A DNA stretch of 33,736 nucleotides, taken from NCBI GenBank assembly GCA_003533785.1, contig DQCR01000026.1, positions 1-33,736 of the forward strand, given 5' to 3'. Position 1 is the stretch's first letter. Each line of letters opens with the position of its first letter. The stretch is from Flavobacteriaceae bacterium. Its GTDB lineage: Bacteria; Bacteroidota; Bacteroidia; Flavobacteriales; Flavobacteriaceae. The position numbers and the translations under genes were made by a program. The notes under the pieces are model-generated. The model was given only the letters and a program-made list of their open reading frames with translations, was not told where the DNA came from and searched no databases. Shown here in pieces: positions 23,318 through 30,572 of this stretch.

Positions 23318-25090
23318 ATGGAAATTACTAGATTATTTGACTTTTTGTCCTACCAGCGACAAGTATTAGCGAGGCCAGATGCTTTAAACACTAAGTATAA
23401 CGGCGAGTGGAAAGCTACTTCCTCCGAAACATTTTATCAACAAGCGCATCAAATTAGTAGTGCATTACTAGAAATGGGAGTGCAATCGGGTGATAAAATT
23501 GGGATGATTTCTTCAAACAATAGAACAGAGTGGTGTATTGTAGATATGGGTGTCCTTCAGTTGGGAGCCATCAACGTACCCATTTATCCAACCATAACTG
23601 CCAAAGACTACGAATACATTCTCAATCATTCAGAATCACTATACTGCTTTGTATCGGATAGAGAAGTGTATGAAAAACTCGTCGCAGTTCAGAAAAATAT
23701 CAAAGGATTGAAAGGAATTTTTTGTTTTGATGAAATTGAAGGTTGTACCCACTGGAGCAGCCTATTGGAGCAAGGAGCCAAAGCCAAAAATCAAGCAGAT
23801 GTGGAGAAGCTGAAGGCTGCCGTGAAGCCAGAGGATTTGGCTACAATCATTTACACTTCTGGAACCACAGGAGTTCCTAAAGGTGTCATGTTGAGTCACA
23901 GTAATATCGTATTTAACAGTCTGAATACGTCCATTCGATTACCCTTAGTAAAAGGAAAATCGACTGCCCTGAGTTTCCTCCCTGTGTGCCATATTTTTGA
24001 GAGAGCGACCCTCTATGTGTACTATTATTTTGGCGTGCGAATATTCTTTGCGGAATCTTTGGAAACCATTAGTGATAATTTGAAGGAAACCCAGCCCAAT
24101 ATTATGACAGCTGTTCCAAGATTATTAGAAAAAGTGTACGATAAGATATATGCCCGAGGCGGCGAACTAGACGGCATAAAGCAAAAGCTTTTCTATTGGG
24201 CTGTGAATTTAGGCCTTCAATATCAACCCTATGGGCAGAATGGCGGTTGGTATGAATTTAAATTAAAAATAGCCCGCAAGCTAATTTTCTCAAAATGGAA
24301 AGAAGCCCTTGGAGGTAATCTTGATTTAATTGCTTCCGGAAGTGCTCCACTGCAACCTCGACTAGCACAAGTATTTACTGCCGCAGGAATTACCATTTGT
24401 GAAGGCTATGGATTAACTGAAACATCTCCTGTAATCTCTATGAATGAATGGAAAGGTGGGGGGTATCGAATTGGTACCGTAGGTCAGGTTAATAAAGGAG
24501 TCGAAGTGAAAATAGCGGAGGATGGTGAAATCTTATGCAAGGGGCCTAATGTAATGATGGGGTATTATAAAGATCCAGAAAAAACTACCGAAGTAATGAC
24601 TGAAAATTATTTTCATACTGGTGACATCGGTGAAATTGATTCTGATGGATTTCTTCGAATAACCGACCGTAAAAAGGAGATGTTTAAAACTTCTGGGGGA
24701 AAATACATCGCACCTGCCCTAATTGAAGGCCAGATGAAGCAATCCTTATTTATTGAGCAGATAATGGTAGTTGGAGAAGGACAAAAAATGCCTGCGGCTT
24801 TGATTCAACCCAATTTTGAATACATCGCCGAATGGCTTAAAGAGAATAATATCGAATGCCCTTCGGATGACTTACAAACTATTTGTGCCAATGAGCAGCT
24901 CCGGGCTGAAATTCAAGCCGATATTGACACTCACAACGAAAATTTTAGTCAATGGGAGCAAGTCAAGAAGTTCGAATTGACCCCTCAGGTGTGGTCTATA
25001 GAAGCGGGACACCTCACCCCCACCATGAAATTAAAACGCAAAGTGGTGAAGGAAAAATTCAAATCATTTATAAGTATGATTTATAATTGA
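23318..25090 (+). CDS. Long-chain acyl-CoA synthetase (FadD15-type AMP-binding enzyme)
   Basis: Activates fatty acids to acyl-CoA via an acyl-adenylate, at the inner membrane or in the cytoplasm, supplying beta-oxidation or lipid synthesis. The P-loop YTSGTTGVPKG (179-189) is present. Further marks are FLPVCHIFER, the A5 motif CEGYGLTETSPV, the A7 stretch FHTGDIGEIDSDGFLRITDRKKE and the C-terminal A8/A10-like KTSGGKYIAP. The 590 residues and the overall motif wording match the bacterial FadD15/FAA1-like branch. It is separated from the marR gene by a strong terminator and appears to be the upstream member of a fatty-acid locus. Confidence 0.93.
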   Translation: MEITRLFDFLSYQRQVLARPDALNTKYNGEWKATSSETFYQQAHQISSALLEMGVQSGDKIGMISSNNRTEWCIVDMGVLQLGAINVPIYPTITAKDYEYILNHSESLYCFVSDREVYEKLVAVQKNIKGLKGIFCFDEIEGCTHWSSLLEQGAKAKNQADVEKLKAAVKPEDLATIIYTSGTTGVPKGVMLSHSNIVFNSLNTSIRLPLVKGKSTALSFLPVCHIFERATLYVYYYFGVRIFFAESLETISDNLKETQPNIMTAVPRLLEKVYDKIYARGGELDGIKQKLFYWAVNLGLQYQPYGQNGGWYEFKLKIARKLIFSKWKEALGGNLDLIASGSAPLQPRLAQVFTAAGITICEGYGLTETSPVISMNEWKGGGYRIGTVGQVNKGVEVKIAEDGEILCKGPNVMMGYYKDPEKTTEVMTENYFHTGDIGEIDSDGFLRITDRKKEMFKTSGGKYIAPALIEGQMKQSLFIEQIMVVGEGQKMPAALIQPNFEYIAEWLKENNIECPSDDLQTICANEQLRAEIQADIDTHNENFSQWEQVKKFELTPQVWSIEAGHLTPTMKLKRKVVKEKFKSFISMIYN

Positions 25091-25094
25091 ACCT

Positions 25095-25121
25095 AAAGCC
25101 TCTTCACAGAGGCTTTTTTTT
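25095..25121 (+). terminator. Intrinsic terminator after the acyl-CoA synthetase gene
   Basis: An 8-bp perfect stem (AAAGCCTC at 25095-25102, GAGGCTTT at 25109-25116), a 6-base loop and a run of eight T residues ending at 25121, four bases after the stop codon of the upstream gene. Confidence 0.9.
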
Positions 25122-25144
25122 AAAAAATCTTATGCACACATAAT

Positions 25145-25170
25145 TATGCATGCATTATAATGCATGCATA
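25145..25170. promoter_or_regulatory. 26-bp perfect palindrome, probable operator of the MarR-family gene
   Basis: Two copies of the palindrome ATGCATGCAT (25146-25155 and 25160-25169) flank TATA (25156-25159), with T and A at the ends, so all 26 bases form one perfect palindrome. A further half-site, TATGCA, lies at 25131-25136. The element sits 24 bases before the marR ATG, where it would overlap or follow the promoter. MarR-family proteins bind such symmetrical sites and commonly repress their own operon. Binding by this particular protein is inference. There is no T run, so a terminator role is unlikely. Confidence 0.75.
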
Positions 25171-25194
25171 CTATTTTTTATTTATATTTAGGCA

Positions 25195-25644
25195 ATGAAA
25201 AAAAGAACGATAGATTATGCGCTTAGATCGACCTGGGGTGCGGTCAGCAAAATGTATAATAGAACAGCAGCAAAGTTTGACTCAACAATGGCGACAGGTT
25301 TTGCCCTTCTAAGCATTGATGCAGAAGGAACTCCTTCCACTGCCCTAGGCCCTAAAATGGGTATGGAAGGGACCAGTATTTCAAGACTATTGAAGTCAAT
25401 GGAAGAAAGAGGATTGATTGAGCGACGTCCAGATCCATCAGACGGACGTGGCGTATTGATTCATCTGACCTCATTTGGTAGAGAAAAACGAGAGTTTTCT
25501 AAACAAACAGTGCTTGGCTTTAATAATGCTATTAATGGTGAGCTTTCCGAAGAAAAAATTGAAAACTTTTATGATGTAATTGATTGTATTACTAACTACT
25601 GCAATCAATATGAAAATGAAACTAAAACAGTAAAAATTAACTAG
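25195..25644 (+). CDS. MarR-family transcriptional regulator
   Basis: A 149-residue dimeric winged-helix DNA-binding protein. The recognition core is clear: ALGPKMGMEGTSISRLLKSMEERGLIERRPDPSDGRGVLIHLTSFGRE, i.e. the helix-turn-helix plus the wing with the conserved D-x-R-G. N- and C-terminal helices (residues 5-30 and 115-142) would make the dimer interface. It lies directly after the 26-bp palindrome and 4 bases before the acyl-CoA dehydrogenase gene, so it likely controls this operon and possibly the acyl-CoA synthetase gene. Family members often respond to small ligands; here acyl-CoA or a fatty acid is a reasonable guess from the neighbours, but the ligand cannot be seen in the sequence. 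Confidence 0.9.
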   Translation: MKKRTIDYALRSTWGAVSKMYNRTAAKFDSTMATGFALLSIDAEGTPSTALGPKMGMEGTSISRLLKSMEERGLIERRPDPSDGRGVLIHLTSFGREKREFSKQTVLGFNNAINGELSEEKIENFYDVIDCITNYCNQYENETKTVKIN

Positions 25645-25648
25645 ACTT

Positions 25649-27454
25649 ATGGAAGCAACGACTTCAACCACTTTAACCCGAGGCGGAGAATTTATTATCA
25701 AATCAATCGCAGCTCAGGAGATTTTCACTCCAGAAGATTTTACGGAAGAACAAATAATGATGAAAGAAGCGGTTCAAGAATTCATAGACCGAGAAGTCAT
25801 CCCAAATAAAGCTCAATTTGAGAAAAAAGATTATGCCCTAACCCAACGATTGATGGAACAAGCGGGCGAACTAGGGTTCTTAAGTGTAGCTGTGCCAGAA
25901 GCCTACGGAGGTTTGGGCATGGACTTTATATCCACGATGTTGGTATGCGATTATATTTCAGGTGCCACCGGTTCCCTATCAACTGCTTTCGGAGCTCACA
26001 CAGGTATTGGCACACTTCCTATCACCCTATATGGGACAGAAGTACAAAAGCAGAAATACATACCCAAACTAGCCACCGGAGAATGTTTTGGTGCCTACTG
26101 CTTAACAGAACCAGGAGCGGGTTCTGATGCCAACTCAGGGAGAACTAAAGCTGTTCTGTCGGAAGATGGGAGCCATTACAAAATTACAGGTCAGAAAATG
26201 TGGATTTCAAATGCTGGATTTGCTGATCTTTTTATTGTCTTTGCTCGAATTGAAGATGATAAAAATATTACTGGATTTATTGTCCCTAAAGATCTAGAAA
26301 ATGGAATCACACTCGGCGACGAAGAACATAAGTTGGGGATTCACTCCTCTTCTACCCGACAGGTCTTTTTTAATGAAACCAAGGTTCCAGTAGAAAACAT
26401 GCTGGCAGGGCGTGGTGAAGGTTTTAAAATTGCCATGAATGCACTTAATGTTGGACGGGTAAAGTTGGCAGTAGCCTGCCTCGATGCGCAACGAAGAACG
26501 ACTACACTCTCTACTGAATATGCCAAAGAGAGAATACAATTTAAAACTCCCATTGCCCAGTTTGGTGCCATCCAAGAAAAATTGAGCATGATGGCAACCA
26601 ACACCTATGTGGGTGAATCCGCATGCTACAGAGCTGCCCACGATATAAAAGCGAGAATCGAATCTCTCAATGAAGAAGGTAAAACACATCAAGAATCAGA
26701 ATTGCTGGGTGTGGAAGAATTTGCGGTTGAATGTTCTTTACTCAAAGTTGCCCTATCCGAAGACATGCAAAACTGTGCTGACCAAGGCATTCAAATCTTT
26801 GGTGGAATGGGTTTCTCTGCCGATGCTCCTATGGAATCTGCCTGGCGCGACTCTAGAATAGGGCGTATCTACGAAGGAACTAATGAAATTAATCGCATGC
26901 TTTCCGTTGGGATGTTACTCAAAAAGGCCATGAAAGGACAATTGGATCTTATGACTCCAGTCATGTTAATTACCTCCCAATTGGATGCCCCTGAAAATTT
27001 CCCGAAACCAAACAACAGTGGTGTTATGGCGAAGGAACTGGATATGATACAATATCTCAAAAATTTATTTTTATTGGTCGCAGGCTCCGCTGTACAAAAA
27101 TATGCAGCAGCTCTTGATGAGAATCAAGAAATACTAATCGCTCTCTCCGACATCCTTGTGGAAACCTACATGGCAGAATCAGCGGTATTGCGAACTGTTA
27201 AAAATGTTGAACGGACGCTGCCAGAACAACAGAAATCTCAAATTGCTATGAGTCAATTGTATTTGTTTGAAGCCGTAGCTATCTGTGTGAATAAAGCACG
27301 TGAAGTAATTGTATCTATTTCAGAAGGAGAAGGACAACAAAAACTCTTAAAGGCACTGAATCACCTCGTTGAAAATCAACCCCTCCCAAATGTGACAGAG
27401 CTGAAGCGTGATGTTGCTAAGGAAATTATAGACCAAAACGGCTACTGTTTTTAA
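25649..27454 (+). CDS. Acyl-CoA dehydrogenase, long form (VLCAD/ACAD9-like)
   Basis: FAD enzyme for the first step of beta-oxidation, forming trans-2-enoyl-CoA. The N-terminal and middle domains show FTEEQIMMKEAVQEF, CLTEPGAGSDANSGRT and KMWISNAGFADLFIVFARI (FAD contacts). RIYEGTNEINRML carries the catalytic base Glu409. The protein has 601 residues, about 200 more than the short tetrameric acyl-CoA dehydrogenases; the extra C-terminal helical part (from about 420) is that of VLCAD/ACAD9-type dimers, suggesting long-chain substrates. The N-terminus MEATTSTTLTRGGEFII has a short unstructured tail. It starts 4 bases after marR. In other flavobacteria, as I recall, hydroxyacyl-CoA dehydrogenase and thiolase genes often lie between these two; here they do not. 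Confidence 0.95.
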   Translation: MEATTSTTLTRGGEFIIKSIAAQEIFTPEDFTEEQIMMKEAVQEFIDREVIPNKAQFEKKDYALTQRLMEQAGELGFLSVAVPEAYGGLGMDFISTMLVCDYISGATGSLSTAFGAHTGIGTLPITLYGTEVQKQKYIPKLATGECFGAYCLTEPGAGSDANSGRTKAVLSEDGSHYKITGQKMWISNAGFADLFIVFARIEDDKNITGFIVPKDLENGITLGDEEHKLGIHSSSTRQVFFNETKVPVENMLAGRGEGFKIAMNALNVGRVKLAVACLDAQRRTTTLSTEYAKERIQFKTPIAQFGAIQEKLSMMATNTYVGESACYRAAHDIKARIESLNEEGKTHQESELLGVEEFAVECSLLKVALSEDMQNCADQGIQIFGGMGFSADAPMESAWRDSRIGRIYEGTNEINRMLSVGMLLKKAMKGQLDLMTPVMLITSQLDAPENFPKPNNSGVMAKELDMIQYLKNLFLLVAGSAVQKYAAALDENQEILIALSDILVETYMAESAVLRTVKNVERTLPEQQKSQIAMSQLYLFEAVAICVNKAREVIVSISEGEGQQKLLKALNHLVENQPLPNVTELKRDVAKEIIDQNGYCF

Positions 27455-27473
27455 GTAAAATAAGTTCCATGAT

Positions 27474-27508
27474 AAACCCGACACGATCCGTCGGGTTTTT
27501 TTATTTTT
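27474..27508 (+). terminator. Intrinsic terminator after the acyl-CoA dehydrogenase gene
   Basis: A 9-bp perfect stem (AAACCCGAC at 27474-27482, GTCGGGTTT at 27490-27498), a 7-base loop and a T-rich tail (27496-27508, interrupted once by A). It closes the marR operon 20 bases after the stop codon. Confidence 0.9.
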
Positions 27509-27523
27509 AATAAAAATAGAATT

Positions 27524-28861
27524 ATGAAAAAAAGAGTTTTCGCTTTTGCCTTTTTTTGGTGTATTGTTTTATTCGCTCAAAAAGAAGATAAAATCTATTC
27601 CATTATCGCCTCCGTCTCTGCCGAAAGAATCGAATCCGATATACGAACTTTGGCAAATTTTGGTACCCGCCATACATTGAGTGATACCCTATCCAATATT
27701 CGAGGTATTGGAGCAGCCCGGCGCTGGATCAAAAATGAATTTGATAAAATAGCTGTTGACTGTGGGGGTTGCCTGGAAGTGAGTTATCAAAAAAACTATC
27801 ACCTACCAAATGGAGATCGGATTGTGAAGCCAGTATGGATCAATAATGTTGTTGCTATCCAACGAGGGACAGAATTCCCCAATAGATACATTATAATGAG
27901 TGGAGATATCGATTCTAGAATTTCAGACCCAACCAACTTTACTGATGATTCACCTGGAGCAAATGACAATGCCTCGGGTATGGCAGGTACTATAGAAGCT
28001 GCGCGAGTATTGTCAAAGTATCAGTTTAGAAGTTCTATTGTTTATGTTGGTTTAGCAGGCGAAGAACAAGGCTTATACGGTGGGCAAGGTCTTGCCAAAA
28101 AAGCGAAAAAAGAAGGTTGGGAAATCATAGGAATACTGAATAATGATATGATTGGTAATATTGAAGGTGTGGACGGCGTTATAGACAATCGTAGCTTCCG
28201 AATTTTCTCAGAACCTGTCCCCCCAACAGAGACAATCGAACAAAGAGAAGCAAGACGATCGTATGGAGGAGAAGTGGATGGCATCTCCAGGCAGCTGGCA
28301 CGTTATGTCTATAATTCTACTAAAACTTATATGCCTGAGATGAATCCCATGATGATTTACCGTCTGGATCGATTTAGTCGGGGAGGACACCACAGACCTT
28401 TCAACGATGAAGGTTTTGCGGGAGTTAGAATCATGGAGGCTCATGAAAATTATATTCGACAGCACCAAGACATACGAACCGAAAGGGGCATTGCCTATGG
28501 AGATGTCATTGAAGGCGTAAACTTTGAGTACGCTAAAAAATTAACCGCTGTGAATGCGATTACCTTAGCCCAATTAGCTTGGGCGCCTCCTGCGGTTCAA
28601 TCATTAGGGATTGGTGGAGCCGTTCAGCCTTCTGCTAAATTTCGTTGGAAAAAAACTTCTGGGAAGGATGTCGCTGGGTATAAAATATATTGGCGTGAAA
28701 CCACGAGTCCTATATGGCAATTTAGTCGATTTGTGGGCGATGTTGACACCCATACATTGGAAGGGATCGTTATTGATAATTTCTTTTTTGGGATCAGTAC
28801 TGTGGGAACTAATGGCTTCGAAAGTGAAGTAGTATTTCCCAATGACGTCTTTAAAAACTAA
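27524..28861 (+). CDS. Secreted M28-family aminopeptidase-like protein with C-terminal FN3-like domain
   Basis: A 445-residue exported metallopeptidase homologue. Residues 1-19 form a signal peptide (MKKR, hydrophobic core, FAQ). The M28 core spans about 85-350: the metal ligands expected from the family are Asp148 in SPGANDNASG, the catalytic Glu180 and ligand Glu181 in GLAGEEQG, Asp208 in LNNDMIGN, and His314 in NYIRQHQDIRT. The first ligand, His in the usual G-H-x-D-S motif, is replaced by Asp128 (SGDIDSR). Residues about 365-438 (PSAKFRWKKTSGKDVAGYKIYWRE...FFGISTVGTNGFES) resemble a fibronectin type III domain. It is a single-gene unit after a strong terminator, and its stop overlaps the convergent SprF-like remnant by 4 bases. 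Confidence 0.87.
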   Translation: MKKRVFAFAFFWCIVLFAQKEDKIYSIIASVSAERIESDIRTLANFGTRHTLSDTLSNIRGIGAARRWIKNEFDKIAVDCGGCLEVSYQKNYHLPNGDRIVKPVWINNVVAIQRGTEFPNRYIIMSGDIDSRISDPTNFTDDSPGANDNASGMAGTIEAARVLSKYQFRSSIVYVGLAGEEQGLYGGQGLAKKAKKEGWEIIGILNNDMIGNIEGVDGVIDNRSFRIFSEPVPPTETIEQREARRSYGGEVDGISRQLARYVYNSTKTYMPEMNPMMIYRLDRFSRGGHHRPFNDEGFAGVRIMEAHENYIRQHQDIRTERGIAYGDVIEGVNFEYAKKLTAVNAITLAQLAWAPPAVQSLGIGGAVQPSAKFRWKKTSGKDVAGYKIYWRETTSPIWQFSRFVGDVDTHTLEGIVIDNFFFGISTVGTNGFESEVVFPNDVFKN

Positions 28862-29493
28862 AAGTAATTGTCTGTTTGTAAACGTTTAAATAATCTTCGA
28901 TTATTTCTGAGGTATTTTGAAAAATTAAATGTAACCTGTAATTCAAAAATACTTGGAGAATTGATTTTGCCATTTCGGGTGGGTAGCTGATAAAATAAAC
29001 CAAAATCAAAGGTCTCTATTGAAATTCCTGTTGATAACCCAAAATTATTAAACGAAAAACCATTGCGTGTCGATAACTTTTGATTTAATCCGAAAGAAAT
29101 AGGTCCAAATTGAACATCTTGTGATAAATAGATATTTACATATTTTTGCTTAAAATCAAGGATGCCAAAAGCAAATAAATAGGAGTTCAAGGGTAAAAAA
29201 TTTCTTTCAAAAGGATTTAACTCAAATTCATATCCAGACAAAACACTGATATCCATTGGAATTTTATTGGGCGATTCTTTATTGAAGCTTGTATTGGGTT
29301 GATTGAGATGTTTTACACTCAGCCCAAACATATAAAGGTCATTATGAAGAATAACAGAGGCTGTCAAATCAAAATAATTAATCGTTCCAAATAGGTCAGA
29401 TAGGGGGTCTATCGTCTGTGTGTTGACAAATCCTATTAAGGAGTCTAATTGATCTCCAAAAATCAGGTTCTCAGTTTGTAAGCTAGAACTCAC
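28858..29493 (-). pseudogene. N-terminally truncated PorP/SprF-family copy
   Basis: The 211-residue reading frame (GTG start) aligns from its third or fourth residue with residue ~128 onward of the full-length neighbour at 29520-30572: ENLIFGDQLDSLIGFVNTQ against ENLIFADQLDTATGFINTQ, HLNQPNTSFNKE against HLNRPNTSFNKE, and the same end (RNNRRLFKRLQTDNYF against RNNRGLYKRLQIDNYY). About 125 N-terminal residues, including the signal peptide and first barrel strands, are missing. Weak homology continues in frame for a few codons upstream of the GTG (STGFVSSSL against YVGFGGTSL), up to almost the stop codon of the neighbour, which points to a deletion in a tandem duplicate. Without a signal peptide it cannot reach the outer membrane. 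The copies are clearly diverged, so the duplication is not recent. A functional short protein is possible but less likely. Confidence 0.75.
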
Positions 29494-29519
29494 AAAACCG
29501 GTGGATAAGTACTTAATTA

Positions 29520-30572
29520 CTAGTAGTAATTATCAATTTGAAGTCGTTTATACAAGCCTCTGTTGTTACGTCGATAAATACTAAAATCGAAGATTACAGA
29601 TAGTTCAAACATGCTCGGAGAGTAGACTGTCCCTGTATTTCTAAAAGGAAAGTTATAGTGCACCCCAAAGTCAAAGTTCTCGAGGGCTAGCCCCACTGTA
29701 AGGCCTATATTATTGAGTCCAGCCTGTGAAGCAACTTGTTGCCCCTGCGCACCGTTGCTGGAATAACTCACAAAAGACGCTTGTTCAACAAAACCTATGG
29801 AGAACTCTCCTAATTGGAAATCTTGTGAGAAGCTCATAAAATATGCATCGCCAAATTTAGTAACACTCGCAAACGCATAGAGGTATGAATATCTTGGCAA
29901 GTATCTAAATTCGTAAGGATTAATATTGAACTCATAACCCCCTTGAACTGATATTTGGATCGGTTTTTCAAATGGAACTTCTTTATTAAATGAAGTATTG
30001 GGTCGGTTCAAATGTTTTAAACTCAAACCAACCAGATAATCTTCTGAATGCAGAATTAGCGAAGCTCCCATATCAAAATAGGAGGTATTGGCAATGATGT
30101 CTGCCAAGGGATCTATGGATTGGGTATTGATGAATCCAGTTGCAGTATCCAATTGATCCGCAAAAATTAAATTCTCTACATTCAAACTTGTTCCTCCAAA
30201 ACCAACATAGAGTGCAGGAAGCAAAAAAGTTTCGTTCCCTAATTGAATAGTGTATACATAGGCCAATTTCGCTAGGTTAACCGTCATGTTGGTCGTTGGC
30301 ATCTTAAACGAATTCAGATCGATTCCGAGAGTAAAATTTAGATCTGAGAATGCAATTGACCCGAACAGATACTTATTGTCCATAGTCGTAGCGTTATTCA
30401 CTTTAAGGGAATTGTACAATACTCCTACCCTATTCAGTTCATTCATCCCAAAATAACTAGGATTGATTTTTTGAGTATACTTGGTTTGATTCACTAAATA
30501 GTCATCCTGAGCCACAAGTAAAGATGCATTCAGCAGTAATAAGATCAATAAAGAGTTAGTGATTTTTCTCAT
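29520..30572 (-). CDS. PorP/SprF-family outer-membrane protein (T9SS type B partner)
   Basis: A 350-residue outer-membrane beta-barrel protein of the PorP/SprF family, with a signal peptide at residues 1-22 (ending LLVAQ). Proteins of this family assist export or surface attachment of large type IX secretion substrates that have type B C-terminal domains, as SprF does for SprB in Flavobacterium johnsoniae. Family marks include INPSYFGMNELNRVGVLYNS near residue 36 and the ending FEL-V-FDFSIYRRNNRGLYKRLQIDNYY. Its start codon overlaps the stop of the adhesin gene upstream by one base (TAATG), so the two are translationally coupled and this protein probably serves that adhesin. A truncated paralogue follows 26 bases downstream. 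Confidence 0.9.
   Translation of the reverse strand: MRKITNSLLILLLLNASLLVAQDDYLVNQTKYTQKINPSYFGMNELNRVGVLYNSLKVNNATTMDNKYLFGSIAFSDLNFTLGIDLNSFKMPTTNMTVNLAKLAYVYTIQLGNETFLLPALYVGFGGTSLNVENLIFADQLDTATGFINTQSIDPLADIIANTSYFDMGASLILHSEDYLVGLSLKHLNRPNTSFNKEVPFEKPIQISVQGGYEFNINPYEFRYLPRYSYLYAFASVTKFGDAYFMSFSQDFQLGEFSIGFVEQASFVSYSSNGAQGQQVASQAGLNNIGLTVGLALENFDFGVHYNFPFRNTGTVYSPSMFELSVIFDFSIYRRNNRGLYKRLQIDNYY

Noticed and set aside
25145..25170. Palindrome as a terminator of the acyl-CoA synthetase gene
   Set aside because: A better terminator with a T run lies at 25095-25121, and the palindrome has no T run of its own directly behind it; its internal symmetry fits a protein-binding site.
26294..26692. 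132-residue minus-strand frame inside the acyl-CoA dehydrogenase gene
   Set aside because: Complement of a strongly conserved enzyme gene, no family resemblance, no promoter.
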